Below are positions 36,690-47,581 of a stretch of 64,000 bases of DNA, piece by piece. Source of the DNA: Callorhinus ursinus. Its lineage: Eukaryota; Chordata; Mammalia; Carnivora; Otariidae. Position numbers and translations under genes: made by a program. The notes below the pieces were generated by a model that was not told the DNA's origin, did not search any database, and was given only the letters and a program-made list of their open reading frames with translations. Positions within the stretch are counted from its first letter, which is position 1. Each line of letters opens with the position of its first letter. The stretch spans positions 52,687,274-52,751,273 of the forward strand of contig NW_020312848.1 in assembly GCF_003265705.1 (NCBI RefSeq), written 5' to 3'.

Positions 36690-38058
36690 TTTATTCCAAG
36701 AAAAGTAACAGGCTACACAGGTAAATTTTGGCAAATGCAACTTTATATTGAAATTCACACATCTGTATCTTAAAGAATGAGACTCACAGACTCTAATGTA
36801 TTTCTAAAATACCAGAAATCATATTATAAGCTTTCACAAGTTAAAACTGAAATAATTTAAACGACCAATACACTGAATGTGCAGAAAGTATAAACAAGAC
36901 TGTGCCTTCGGTAGAATAAATGCTTCACAAATTGTGCAGGATGTCATACTAAGGCTGTGGTCTCCCTTTGACAGCTGATTTAAAATATAAACATACATCA
37001 ACTGCCTGCTTCTTAGAACACACCAGAATGGGTAGCACACCTCAGAAGAAATTCTCATTATCCCAGTGATGTGCACCTTAATTTTCAAACCATGTGAGGA
37101 AAAAGGAAAAAGAGTATTAAATGATCGTCCATGCACTTCCAGATGCATGACCATGACCAGTTACTAAATCGATTTCCCCTGACTATTTGCTCCAATGCTA
37201 AATAAGATGAAAGATACTAGATAACCCTTTAAGGCAACATGTGTTTATTCTGCATTATTAGAACTGCTCAGTTGTGACCAGTTGGTACCATTAATGTTGC
37301 CTCCCAGACCAATATCTAGCATTTGTAAAATATAAATGAATTGGAAAAACTTTATACCAAATCAACAAAAACCACATAATACAGTTCAATGCTAGCAATT
37401 TCACTAGTAGGTAAGGAAAGTGGTATTTAGAAATAGTAATGTATTAATACAAAAAAAAAGAGTAAACTCTAATTGGAACCAATATACTGCTTTGGAATGC
37501 TCCCCAAACTTACAAGGCGAGTTTTTTAAAAGTGTGATAATCCAATAATTCATGGCACATTTTTAGTGGATTACAGTACTTTAAGTCCCCAAATATTTTA
37601 GTCTTTGCAAAACAATAATAGTATGAAATGTTTTAAAGTCTTCAAACTTCTAAAATTAGTTTTTATCAACACATTTACCTCATGTCAACTTAATTTATTA
37701 AGATGTCCAATGCTAATTGTTTTTTTGATTTTTTTTCATAAGTAGTGATATACACAGCATTTAGCACTGATACTTAGCACCTGCTACTTTCATTATCTAC
37801 TTTTCAACCACATAAAGAAACTTAGGGCAGTGGTTCAGTCCTTTCTTAATTACAAACCTTCGCCGGCAGTCAGCAGGATCACTCTGAGATTTAAAATAGG
37901 ATTATAGGTGAACTATTGCAAAGACTGCAGAATGTTGCCCAAATCCTTATAACCGCTGATCCCATTCTTGATTTTCTTCTCAAGATATGGCTACAGGCCA
38001 CGATTGCTTAGCAGAGAAGGTTAGTGTTTCACAAGGCTAAAGATTTCCAGATGCTCCT
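36690..38058 (-). other. GPR85: GPR85 3' UTR (end not determined)
   Basis: Sequence directly downstream of the GPR85 stop on the minus strand, AT-rich and free of SINEs or L1. AATAAA hexamers on the minus strand (TTTATT on plus) lie at 37694-37699, 37244-37249 and 36690-36695; the first has a TGTGTTGA-type stretch downstream. Which one is used, or whether the UTR runs further, cannot be decided from sequence. Confidence 0.5.
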
Positions 38059-39171
38059 TCATATAACACAGTAAGGTTCCCTTGGTAACCTGGATTTTCT
38101 GCAGTAAAGGAGGGTTGTGCTGAAACAGCGCCTCAGCTCCCTGTTGGAGAAAATGCAGACAAAAGGATTGATTCCTGCTTGGGCAAAACTCATCCAGACA
38201 GCGGCTGTTAGAAATCCCCCTGGTACTACAGGCCCTCTTGCAAAAACTCTCCAATAACAGGCCACCAGGTATGGGCCCCACAAGGTTAGGAAGAGAAAAG
38301 TCATTATATAGAACATTCTGCTGATTCTTTTCTCCATTTTGAACTCATCTAGGACCAAGAGCCTTCTTCTGCCCGTGGTGTTTGCATTTTGCCGGATGCC
38401 CAGCAAGGTGGGTGGTGTGGGACCCCTTCCAAATCCTGCTAGCCAATTGGCAGCTGCCTGGCCACTGGCGCCAGGGCCATGAAAAGTCCAGTTCTGGCTG
38501 ACTGCTGCTACAAACTGGACTGGCTTCATTTTCCTTCGGTCGTGGACAAAAAATATCAGCTTGAGGTAGACAAGCTGTGTGGCTAGGAGGATGAGAGCAA
38601 GGAGCAGCATAAATCCTAAGGAATCATTAGCCCTGAAGGAGCGGTGTTGGAAGGTACATTGATCTTCCTCCCTAATGAATGAGTAAGTGCCCACATCTAA
38701 AACTGGGGGGAATGCCATGGCCACAGACAGAGTCCACACCATGCAGATCACAGCCAGACACGTCCAAAAGGTCAGCCTCTTTGTATAGAAGCGGTGATGG
38801 GCGATAGCTAAGTATCTGGTGACGCTGATGCAGAAGAGCATGAAAGCAGTGTGGAAACAGGACAAAACCCCCAGAAAGGCAATCACTTTGCAAGTCAGAG
38901 TCCCATAAGTCCAGGTAGAGCCATTTTTGACAGAGTTGAATACAAATGGGAAACAAATTGCAGATCTGAGGATATCTGAACAGCAAAGATCCAACAAGAA
39001 GTAGTAAGGTGCTCTATGCAAGGTCTTATCTTTCACTAGCAAAATGGAGATCAGAAGGTTGCCCACCACACTGACTCCTATTATGAAACCCAAGGAAGTC
39101 AGTTTCAGAAAGGCTGTTAGAGGAGAGAGATTTTGCAAAATGTTGTCAGCTGCATGGCTATAGTTCGCCAT
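38059..39171 (-). CDS. GPR85: G protein-coupled receptor 85 (SREB2), complete coding sequence
   Basis: Orphan class A GPCR of the SREB family (with GPR27 and GPR173), expressed mainly in brain and placed in the plasma membrane; its ligand is not established. The 370-residue frame has the family's exact length. Seven hydrophobic segments lie at about 25-47, 58-80, 95-117, 137-159, 184-209, 286-308 and 316-339. N38 (TM1) and D66 (TM2) are the conserved class A positions. C94 and C172 can form the usual extracellular disulfide. The TM3 end reads T118-R119-Y120 instead of DRY, TM6 has W298-G-P300, and TM7 has N335-P-F-V-C339 instead of NPxxY. Loop 3 is long (about 210-285). N-glycosylation sequons are at N3, N14, N83 and N182. 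The start is the ATG giving MANYSH, with G at +4 but T at -3. The stop is included. The whole coding sequence sits in one exon, as in other mammals, with no damage. Family odd motifs are known for SREBs, so they are not species-specific defects. Confidence 0.98.
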   Translation of the reverse strand: MANYSHAADNILQNLSPLTAFLKLTSLGFIIGVSVVGNLLISILLVKDKTLHRAPYYFLLDLCCSDILRSAICFPFVFNSVKNGSTWTYGTLTCKVIAFLGVLSCFHTAFMLFCISVTRYLAIAHHRFYTKRLTFWTCLAVICMVWTLSVAMAFPPVLDVGTYSFIREEDQCTFQHRSFRANDSLGFMLLLALILLATQLVYLKLIFFVHDRRKMKPVQFVAAVSQNWTFHGPGASGQAAANWLAGFGRGPTPPTLLGIRQNANTTGRRRLLVLDEFKMEKRISRMFYIMTFLFLTLWGPYLVACYWRVFARGPVVPGGFLTAAVWMSFAQAGINPFVCIFSNRELRRCFSTTLLYCRKSRLPREPYCVI

Positions 39172-39198
39172 AGATGGATGGAGGATAAAGATACAGCC

Positions 39199-39213
39199 TC
39201 AGTCAAGTGTCAT
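39199..39213 (-). promoter_or_regulatory. upstream ORF 2, 4 codons
   Basis: ATG ACA CTT GAC TGA, three bases after the stop of uORF 1 and 27 nt before the GPR85 ATG. Its ATG follows 'tctagatc', with A at -3 from TAG-ATC, a better context than uORF 1. Confidence 0.5.
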
Positions 39214-39216
39214 GAT

Positions 39217-39333
39217 CTAGATATAAGAACAAGGAAAAGATAGATCCATACATTTTACTGAAAATGTAATCCACAAAGAGAACTGATGCGATCTGCTGTC
39301 ATGCTTCCTCTTTTCTTCCATTTGATTTGCCAT
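39217..39333 (-). promoter_or_regulatory. upstream ORF 1 in GPR85 leader, 38 codons
   Basis: ATG at 39333-39331, eight bases into the exon, opens a frame of 38 codons ending at TAG 39219-39217, 45 nt before the GPR85 ATG. A second in-frame ATG is at codon 5. Start contexts are moderate (G at +4, C at -3). The peptide starts MANQMEEKRK and has no recognised domain. By the usual scanning model such an ORF lowers translation of the main frame; whether it is translated is inference. Confidence 0.6.
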
Positions 39334-39341
39334 CAGAATAT

Positions 39342-40732
39342 CTGGAAAAAAAATGAGCTATCAGTTCTTAAGTTAACAAGTAATGATGTCAGGCAGTGCT
39401 AACATAAAGCTGTTCATTTACAGGGAAGCAAATAAAGTTTTAATTTTGAATAATATTATTTGCTTTAGTAAGTATTTGTTTGAGATTTCAGGAAAATGGC
39501 TTGTTTAGTTTTCTGAACTAGATGAATTTTAAAATGTCCCTATTTTGGAGAACATAAATTTGATTGGGTACCTTTAGGATAGAAGGAATGAAATGTTCCA
39601 CAATCATAAAATATGCCAATCCAGGAGTCAATCACTAATGTTACAATGGAATCTACAAGATTGCTGAGAGGAGACAGAGATGAGACTCCCTACATTTATT
39701 TGAGTTCTGTTAGTATCTGTCAGTGTTTTACAGGCAGCTTTCCTGCTGATATGGATCCAAAGAGCCCTTGCAAAATATGTCTTTTAACTCAAGTGCCACT
39801 ATGCATGCTGCATATTATAAGAAGAGTATTTGTTGATTCATCTTAAAGCACAATTTGAACATTAGACTTTGAAATTAATAGGAACTTATCCAGGATTTGA
39901 TGTGATTTAATCTTTTGTCTTTCCTTCCCCACCCTACCCCCCATTTTTGGTAAATCTTTTCTCCTTTAAACCCACATGATTATTAAAAACGGTTAATGTA
40001 AATATTGGCCAGGGAAACACACCCAGAGGAATAATGCACTTCCATTTGTAAACCTTGGCTGCCTGGATTCAAATGAATTTAACATGAACCTGTGTTTCTT
40101 GGGCAATTAAGCCTTTCCTATTTACACTGATAATCTTTGCTGCAAATTGCAAGTGGCTTCATTTTAAAACAAAATGCACATTGTGTCCTGGGTGCCTGAG
40201 AGCCACACCAGGAAAATCGGCTTCTTCTGTTATTCCCACGAAGCATGTTTCCTTTGCCACTTCTCGCTAGCCCGGAATATGCTGATGGAAGCCCAGGCAA
40301 AACTGCGTTCGATGATTTTAATTTCCCCACCGGTACATCCCCGGGTAAATACCGATCACATCATGCAACATTACGAAACCTGAAATCCGCCACCCCTGGA
40401 TTTATAATGTGGGGTGGAGGAGGGGGAGGGGGAGAGAGACATGCATTACATACGCGAAGATGGGGAGAGAGATTGCTTCTGTGCTGCAAGGGAACTGTTC
40501 CCGGTGATTCGCAGTCTGATTTTCCTCAGTCTTGCAACGCTTTCCAGAAATGGAGCTCTCAATAAGCCCTACTGAAGATGCATTGTCTGAATGTACTTCC
40601 ATTATGCAGTTTATTGTCAAAAAAACAAAAAACAAAAAACCTCAGGGAGGGCTCGGTGCCCGTGAACCTGCAGTTTCATCAACACTGTGCGCCCCCCTCC
40701 CCCCAAACTTAACCGAGAGTATATCCTCCTAC
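39342..40732 (-). other. GPR85: putative GPR85 intron
   Basis: Runs from a consensus donor (cag|gtaggagg, GT at 40732-40731) to the acceptor at 39342-39343. Human GPR85 transcripts can have an additional non-coding exon; I could not place one here with confidence. The 40190-40500 part is richer in CpG than usual intron sequence and may belong to the regulatory region. Confidence 0.5.
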
Positions 40733-41060
40733 CTGTTGGCGTTGGATATCCCGACAGACTATAGCTTCTTCTTTCTATAAATTGCTGATTTTTTTTTTTG
40801 CCTTAGTGCCTTGACTGAGCATCCAGGCAGGGCTCGGCGGCGCCTGCGCGCTGGAGCCTCCTTGAGCTCCAGCCGCGTCCTCCCCTGTCGCAGCGGCACC
40901 GTCTCCCCCAGTAACGCAGGGGCCGCCGCGGCGGCGGCGGCGGCGACGGCGGCGGCGAGGGCGGCGGCGAGGGCTGCTTCAGCCTCTGTGGAGCCAACAG
41001 AAGACTCGACCCGTTTCCAGAGTTGGCAGGGCTTATTGAATATCCTGTCCTGTTGAAGTG
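40733..41060 (-). other. GPR85: putative GPR85 non-coding first exon
   Basis: GC-rich stretch in the CpG island upstream of the gene, ending on the minus strand with 'gttggatatccaacgccaacag' type sequence (last bases ccaacag) directly before gtaggagg, a strong donor. The start (transcription start site) is not visible and 41060 is approximate. It would carry the CCG tract in the 5' UTR. No ATG-started long frame lies in it. Confidence 0.5.
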
Positions 41061-41250
41061 GCAAAATTAGGTTTTTGTCCCCTTCTGGCTGCTTCTGAAC
41101 TTTTCCCTCCCCACATCTGAAGTGGGGGCTCGGAAAGGCTTTTTCAGGACCTCAGGCCCATCCCTTAGGGCAGCGCCAGGAGAAGCCACGGTGTCGGGGG
41201 CGCTCGCCCCTTCTTCAGCTTCCCGGAACCCTAGCCTTCCCCGAACGTTT
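40830..41250 (-). promoter_or_regulatory. GPR85: CpG island, likely GPR85 promoter
   Basis: CpG dinucleotides are dense (about 30 in 40830-41020 by eye, more to 41250) in an otherwise CpG-poor window. A 'gcgcctgcgcgc' NRF1-like site lies at about 40840-40851. No TATA box is evident. Position about 1.6 kb upstream of the coding exon fits a CpG promoter for GPR85. Confidence 0.8.
40921..40973 (-). repeat. (CGG/CCG)n triplet tract
   Basis: On the plus strand ccgccgcggcggcggcggcg continues as interrupted CGG/GAGGG units; on the GPR85 transcript strand it is CCG-rich. Interruptions (gac, gag) break it into short pure runs of at most about five units. Confidence 0.9.
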
Positions 41251-41365
41251 CCTTCCTTTCTCTTTTAGGGTGGTCCAATGCATTGGAAGCTTCTTTTAGA
41301 TTTCCTTTTTAATGATTTCCCCAGCTGACTTTTGCATTAGCAGGTTGGCTGGGAAGGTGGGGGGG

Positions 41366-41450
41366 AGAAAAAGAAAGAAAGAAAGAAAGGAAGAAAGAAA
41401 GAAAAAGAAAAAAGAAAGAAAGAAAGAAAGAGAGAGAGAAAGAAAAGAAA
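41366..41450 (+). repeat. (GAAA)n purine tract
   Basis: About 85 bases of GAAA/GGAA/GAGA repeat, purely purine on the plus strand, just upstream of the GPR85 CpG island. Confidence 0.95.
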
Positions 41451-44017
41451 TTAAATATGTATTTTTTAAAGAGCGCAATCAAACAAAATCTTGTCAATGG
41501 GGAAGGAGGGAAAGCAGGTTAGGGCAGCCTTGTCTTTGTTAGTCATCTTATATTCTCAAAGGCACGCAAATATGTGTTAAGTAGGGAGAAGCTAAGTTCA
41601 GAGGACAACTGCAAAATGATTTAAATCCATTTTACCTTAACGAATATGACTATAGAATCAGGCTTACAAAAATTTTAAATGACTATTCCTCACATTCCAC
41701 CCCACCGAGCAACAACCTTTCTTTTTCCTCCTTGCCAGTACGGCTGACCAATACATTGGTAATGTCAAAGCAGTTGTGTGTGTGAGTTTCCCTTCCCTCC
41801 CCCTCTGTTTTTACGGAAGAAAAATACTAGGAATATAACGAATTCATAAAACTTACACCCATCCAAAAGGTCCGATGATATCACAAGACACCACATAGCC
41901 TGACAACTGGGTGCTTAGGGATGCCTCTGGAATCATGCATTTCCTTATTTTACCATTTCGGAAGAGTTTTGTTTGTGGGGGTGGTATAAGATTTTAAACA
42001 ACTCCCCACCTCCAAAAAACGAGCAGACATGCTTTCATTAATTCCCAATGTAAAACGTCTGCTTCTCCTCCTGCATGCTTATTGCTTTATAATAATCTGT
42101 TAATGAAACAGAAAAAATAAAGATCTTCTCTACAGTAATAATTTGATCTCCAGACAGCAGTAAAATACCTCATTGCTGGGTGGTGAGATTGTGACATTCG
42201 GGGGAACTCAAGCCAATCAGCATACAGATAATATGGGTTAATTTACATATTGTATTTCTATTGGACACACTGAGGTAAAGCTTTCTCTGTTTGAAGCTTA
42301 AAAATGAATACTTCACTGTCATGGTGTCACAGTCATTACACAAAGCCCTATGTTGGAAATACTGAAATGATGTTCCTTTTTCCTGATTTGTTTTGGGATG
42401 TCTTAAACCCATTTAAAAGATAGATAATGATTTGTTAAAAAAAAAAAAGAATACATATAAAGCACCTAACTTTTGCATTCCCTTAACCTAGAAAAATCAA
42501 TCCCACAGCAATACTAGAAGTAACTTGAGGGCATTTCCATTCAAGTGAGACATTCCACTTTTTTGCAAAACAAATAAATTCAGAGGATCTCAAAACTGTT
42601 ATGATGTTTTACAAATTCTAAGTGAAATGTCAAGTTCATTTTTGTGAAACTACAAATCAATTCAATTTGTTCTGTTTTACTTCCCAATTAGGGTCTTAAT
42701 GTACTTTGCAAAGAGTTATTATTTCCTGAAATTTTACAGTTAAAAAAATCCATAGAATAAGAGGTTTAAATAAGTTTACTGAAGATTCATGATTGGCCAG
42801 ATCTTAGATTGTATGGATTAGGGAAAAGCTATTTAAAAGTAAATTAAAAGGGTGACCGCACTGCCAGGTTGTGAGGCATTAATTTACTCTGCCAAAAGGT
42901 ATAGGGCCAAGATCCAAGGGTTTAACTATCCTCATACTTTAAGATGCAGGTATTGATTCATTAAAAATAAGAGAGGGAATGTGTGTGTCTGCAATATTCT
43001 TTCATATCTACATCCTTGGGTATTGTATTAGAGGCATTATTTTCCTTTGCAATTGAGTGCAGTTACATTCACCAGTTCTTCGGTTTTTCCAGCTGTTAGA
43101 TGAGAATGTCATTTTCTTGCCTCACAAGGGGGCTCAAGAAATTAATGACATATTTTCCATTCAGTTCATTAACTCTACTGGAGAAAACAAAAGTCTGCAA
43201 CTTTAATCCACAGGAATTTTTTAAAAATATATTTAATAGCTGACAAAAGTTTCATGTCATCCATAAGTTAATGTAAAGGTATTGCTTCAAATGGGTCAGA
43301 TTATAACCTTATTTGATCTTAACTAATTTCTTTTTGATTCCTTATATCACCAAACCTAGAAAAATTGATTGTAGGGTTAGGAGTAAAGGGACAAAGCAAA
43401 CAACAGCAAAATACTATACACCCTGGTTTTGAAGGAGTCTAAAGATTTTCAAGTTCTTTGCATATTACATTAACTCTATCGATCAGTGGATTAGGAAGAC
43501 CGATGTAATTTGCTTAATTTGTTCTTATAATAAATATATATAATTTTATTTAAAGCAGCAATTATCTTCTTTTCAAAATTAATCAGACAGACACATCAGA
43601 TTTTTGCTAAGTGACGCATATCTCATGATGGGCAAATGCAGTATTTTTGTTCTATGCATTGTTTATGTAAAAATGTGTGCCAGGAAATAAACAATCCTTG
43701 GCAAATGCAGAGAAAGATAGGTTAGGATGAAAATACTCTAAGAAAAGATTTTTTAATCATTCATTTAAAGTGATGTCTCTTCCACTTCAAGCTTTTCTCT
43801 AAAACTTTAAAAACACATATCTTTGGTATTCTCAATTCTTAACAAAATCTAAAACTATGTATGAAAAAGAGACTTTTTATAAATGTTCTGGAAGTTATTT
43901 TGATAAGAAAGCTCTCATCAGGAACTAACATGGAAACATTTTCTTAAGAACTTACTTTAAAAATTCACTAACCTGAAACAAGTGACCAACAGAAGGAGAG
44001 ATTATGCTTTTATTTTT
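41451..44017. other. intergenic, unique
   Basis: AT-rich with no gene and no recognised mobile element over 2.5 kb directly upstream of the GPR85 promoter. Repeat-free sequence here is compatible with distal regulatory DNA, but I see no specific site. Confidence 0.45.
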
Positions 44018-44201
44018 ATTTTTTAAAAATATTTTATTTATTTGAGAGAGAGAGTATGCCTGCACGAGCGGTGTGTTTTGGGGGGGTGGATGAGGGACAG
44101 AGGGAGAGGAAGGAAAAGCAGACTCCTTGCTGAGCAGGGACCCTGAGATCATGGCCTGAGCCCAAGGCAGACGCTTAACTGACTGAGCTGCCCAGGCGCC
44201 C
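44018..44201 (-). mobile_element. Can-SINE, diverged
   Basis: Antisense: 'aaatattttatttatttgag', GGGGGG-rich body, 'gactgagctgcccaggcgcc' head complement. The 'gggagcccgatgcggggctcg' middle part is shortened. Flanks 'atgcttttattttt' and 'atgcatttattttt' are an imperfect duplication. Confidence 0.94.
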
Positions 44202-44690
44202 CAATGCATTTATTTTTGATAATGGTTTTCACTTCCTAGTCTGTGGCAAAAAGTAACCTTTTTCACGGTGACATCTAAGTAACAGAGTTTCTAGGGCTTT
44301 GTGCTCTACCTTCTTCAGGAACAACACAGTGAAAGAATATTCTAGACCCCAAAACTGCCACTGGATTTAAAAAATTGTGCCTTGGGAGTTAGGAATCACC
44401 GTAATTGTGAACACCTCACACAGTGAGATTTCTTCAGAATTTTAATGAGTTTTAAAAAGATTAAGAATCTGGCATGTTCCTTTCCAAAAATGCTAAAAGG
44501 TTCATTTGTTAGAGTTTTCTCTCTACTCTGTCACAAAACAGGTTTCAAAGTGTTAATATAATTCATTTTTAATTTTAAGGCTAGCATCTCTAAGATCTTC
44601 TCTCTCAATTTAAGATCCAGGCTTTTAAAAATTTAGTGATTTACCATCTCTGACCTTTATGTTGACAATTTCCTTCTCTCTGAAAACTTG
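44202..44690. other. intergenic
   Basis: Nothing recognised. Confidence 0.4.
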
Positions 44691-44694
44691 TTCA

Positions 44695-44903
44695 TTTATT
44701 GAATTCATTTAACAAATATTTGTTGAGGTTCTACTCTGTAGGAGTCATTGTGCTAGATCTTGCAAGAAATGAAAAATCAAGAGATAGGACCAGTGTGCTG
44801 GCAGCTGTATCAATGTAGGGAAAACCTAAATGGGTAGCAGTGAAGGGGGCAGGATGATCAGAAACAAAGGGATGGATCTGATTGTTAAGGGGAAGTAGAA
44901 GCC

Positions 44904-44941
<38 letters not shown>

Positions 44942-45610
44942 TTTAATCAAGTGGTTAAAAAGGGGAAGCAAGGGAGATTGAAGAGTAAGTTTGGGAGCTT
45001 GGGTAACTGGGAGGCAGGAGACACCATTAACTGGGGCAACAAAAGTCAAAAAAGAGAGAGTTGGTTTGGTAAGTAAGATTCTGAGTTAATTTTAGACATA
45101 TTGAAAGTGAAATGCTGGTGGAACATTCCAATATTGAGATATATGCTGTTGGAAGTGAAGAGCCCAAATTCAGGAAGTACCTGTAGATGACAGTAGAGCT
45201 AGAATAAGAGTTGGGTGACATTACCAAGGGAGAGATTGTTGAGAGAGAAGGATATTGAGGTTAAATAAATTTAAAAAACTACCCATTCCACTCCCTCTGG
45301 GCAAACTGAAAAATGAAGGGAATGCCTGCATTTAAGAAATAGGAAGAAACATGGAAGAACCAGAAATAGAAAAAATTTAAACGGAGGACAACCAGAGTCA
45401 TAGACTCTGAGGAAGGAGAGAATTTCAAGGAGGCAGTGGTCATCAAGTGTAAGCTGTATCTAGGAAGTTTAAAAGGGAGAGGGATGAGGAGATATCATCG
45501 GATCTGGTGATGAGGAAATTAGCAACCTTTGAGAGAACAGTTTCAGAAGAGCAAGTCAGATAGGGATTAATAAGTGAGGGGCACAGGGGTAAAGTTTTAT
45601 AAAGTCAGGT
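44695..45610 (-). mobile_element. LINE-2 3' part, antisense
   Basis: 'ttcatttaacaaatatttgt', then 'ttgggagcttgggtaactgg', 'ttttagacatattgaaagtg', 'attaccaagggagagattgt' and 'acaaccagagtcatagactc' follow the complement of L2 from its 3' end into ORF2. A TG microsatellite lies inside. Confidence 0.7.
44907..44939 (+). repeat. (TG)n microsatellite
   Basis: Sixteen uninterrupted TG units. Confidence 0.97.
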
Positions 45611-46559
45611 TAAGAAACTATTTTGCTATTAATGACAGCACTGTCTTGATGATAAAGGTTTTAATGGATTCTCTTGATGTTCTAAGAACAAAGTGGTAGT
45701 TATTTAAGTAAGTATAGGATGCCTTCTTCTTCTAGAAGTCTTTAAAACTCTTCTTCTGTTACACGTTATTTAAATGTGATCTTGTGAATGAAGACAGCAA
45801 ATGCAAGTTTCCTATTAATGTCTGGTAAAACTTTAAAGCTTTTATCAAAAGCCTTGGTCTATTAAAATATTCGAAATTACCTCATTCCCCTTAACCTTTT
45901 TTTTTTAAATGGAGTCAGTCTCAACCATGAAAAAAAGCAGTGACCCATGTGGGTGTGGCTTGAGAGTTGGGTGGTGTGTATATGCATTGGGAAGAGGTCG
46001 AAGGCAAAGTGTAAGTGTTGGTAAAATAATTAAGGAATGGGAAGTTTAATTTAATATTCAGGTTAATGGAGAGTCATACATATTTTACGTGGACTGCAAA
46101 TTTCACGGAATAAAAATGCAATATAATTTTTCAAACTCAGGACATATAAGGCATTTTTTCTTCAATTAGTGAGAGGTTACCTCAATCTTACAGTGCATTA
46201 AGGCCATTATTATAAACACCAGTTATATCATAATATGAGCAGATTATGGTATTTAAGCTTTTGTGGTGTTTTGCTTTTTGACAAATGGCCATAATTAGAA
46301 CATGGCTGAAAGTAAAGAATGTTAACTTAGACTCTAATTTAAGAACTTCCCCTATTAACTGTCCAGCTCTGCCTTCTGATTTTCTGGTTAGCCCATCTAC
46401 TATCATTTCTACTAATTTTTTTAAACTTTATAATTTTCTCTTCCCATATCTCGTAAATATGGATACTACTTTAACTTGGTTGACATTTGGTAAAAATAAA
46501 AGTGTGGTATTATCTGCCTGTTTTACATTAAAAAGGATTTAAGAGTAAGTCCTGGGGCA
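45611..46559. other. intergenic, unique
   Basis: Nothing recognised; frames at 46188-46542 on both strands overlap and have no domain. Confidence 0.4.
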
Positions 46560-46589
46560 ACATTATTTCATTTATTCAGCAAACTCTAG

Positions 46590-46770
46590 TCTCAACTGGA
46601 AAATGAACCCTATGGGAATACAAACATTGTCTTACTTTGCCCTGTTCTTCTCTGGTGCCCAGACAGAACCTGGCACACAAAGGACACTACACCCATTTTT
46701 GTTGAATGTGAGATCATGAACCTACTACATAAAGAATGCTGTGCTGGGCACTGTGAGGATATAAAGAAAA
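46590..46770. mobile_element. LINE-2 3' end fragment
   Basis: 'caaacattgtcttactttgc', 'acagaacctggcacacaaag', 'atttttgttgaatgtgagat' follow a sense L2 3' UTR. A short piece after it ('tgctgtgctgggcactgtga') reads in the other direction. Confidence 0.55.
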
Positions 46771-47368
46771 AAAGTGAAAAGCAATGACACAGGCTCCAAC
46801 TGAACCCTATGTTTTTCTTAACTTAATAAGGTTGGGATAGGTTACCTAAATCTTACAATAATCTTATAATTATTTATATTATGGGCAGAAAGTTTTCTTG
46901 GCCAAGGATTTACTTTGGATTTGGGGAAATTTTGGTTGCTTCTTAGCTTTATTACGTTAGCATTTACATGATTCCTTATGTGCTTTACTATTCAGTAATT
47001 TCAAACCGTTTTCTAGTAACTTAAGGTCGCTCGTGCAGATTATAAGCCAGAAGCAGATATTTTATGCTTTGAGCCCCAACCTAGTGCTCAAATATGTGAC
47101 GAAATGTCTGCAGATTTTATTTGGCTTAGGACTCACATTAATTAGTTTTTTAATAGCCAAAAGGGTGATGTATTCCAAAAACAAAATCAAAACTGATTTA
47201 TCAATACAGAAGTAAAAGGCTCAGTGATATAAAAAAAAATTTAAATGATGAATATCCCCTACTCTAGTTTTGCCTATGGATTATTCATTATTATCTATAG
47301 GACAAACGGGAAAGGGGTTGAAATAGAAACTGGCCATTTAGCCATTTGGAAAAAGACTTCACAAGAAT
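46771..47368. other. intergenic, unique
   Basis: Nothing recognised. Confidence 0.4.
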
Positions 47369-47565
47369 GGGGGTGCCTGGGTGGCTCAGTCATTAAGCGC
47401 CTGCCTTTGGCTCAGGTCATGATCTTAGGATCTTGGAATCGAGCCCCACATCGGGCTCCCTGCTCTGCGGGAAGCCTGCTTCTCCCTCTCCCACTCCCCC
47501 TGCTTGTGTTCCCTCTCTCACTGTGTCTCTCTCTGTCAAATAAATAATTTTTTTTTTTTAAAAAG
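47369..47565 (+). mobile_element. Can-SINE
   Basis: Head 'gggggtgcctgggtggctca', 'ggctcaggtcatgatcttag', CT tract, T10 in the tail. 16-bp duplication aagacttcacaagaat at 47353-47368 and 47566-47581. Confidence 0.97.
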
Positions 47566-47581
47566 AAGACTTCACAAGAAT

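Larger units (their letters stand above)
39172..39341 (-). other. GPR85: 5' leader part of the GPR85 coding exon
   Basis: 170 bases between a clear splice acceptor and the GPR85 start codon. On the minus strand the intron end reads ctcattttttttccag and the exon begins atattctgatgg at 39341. It carries two upstream ORFs (listed separately). Confidence 0.8.

Noticed and set aside
1..38000. Exons of BMT2, the expected neighbour on the other side
   Set aside because: No frame resembling a methyltransferase exon was seen; in human it lies more than 100 kb from GPR85.
38672..38986. 104-codon minus-strand frame inside GPR85
   Set aside because: Shadow in another frame of the GPR85 coding sequence; the same holds for 38021-38281.
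40759..41064. 101-codon and 64-codon minus-strand frames with poly-Ala and poly-Pro in the GPR85 CpG island
   Set aside because: Both begin with TTG, not ATG, and have no internal ATG. The homopolymers come from the CCG triplet tract read in two frames.
41366..41450. Lys/Glu-rich coding region
   Set aside because: It is the translation of a GAAA microsatellite.
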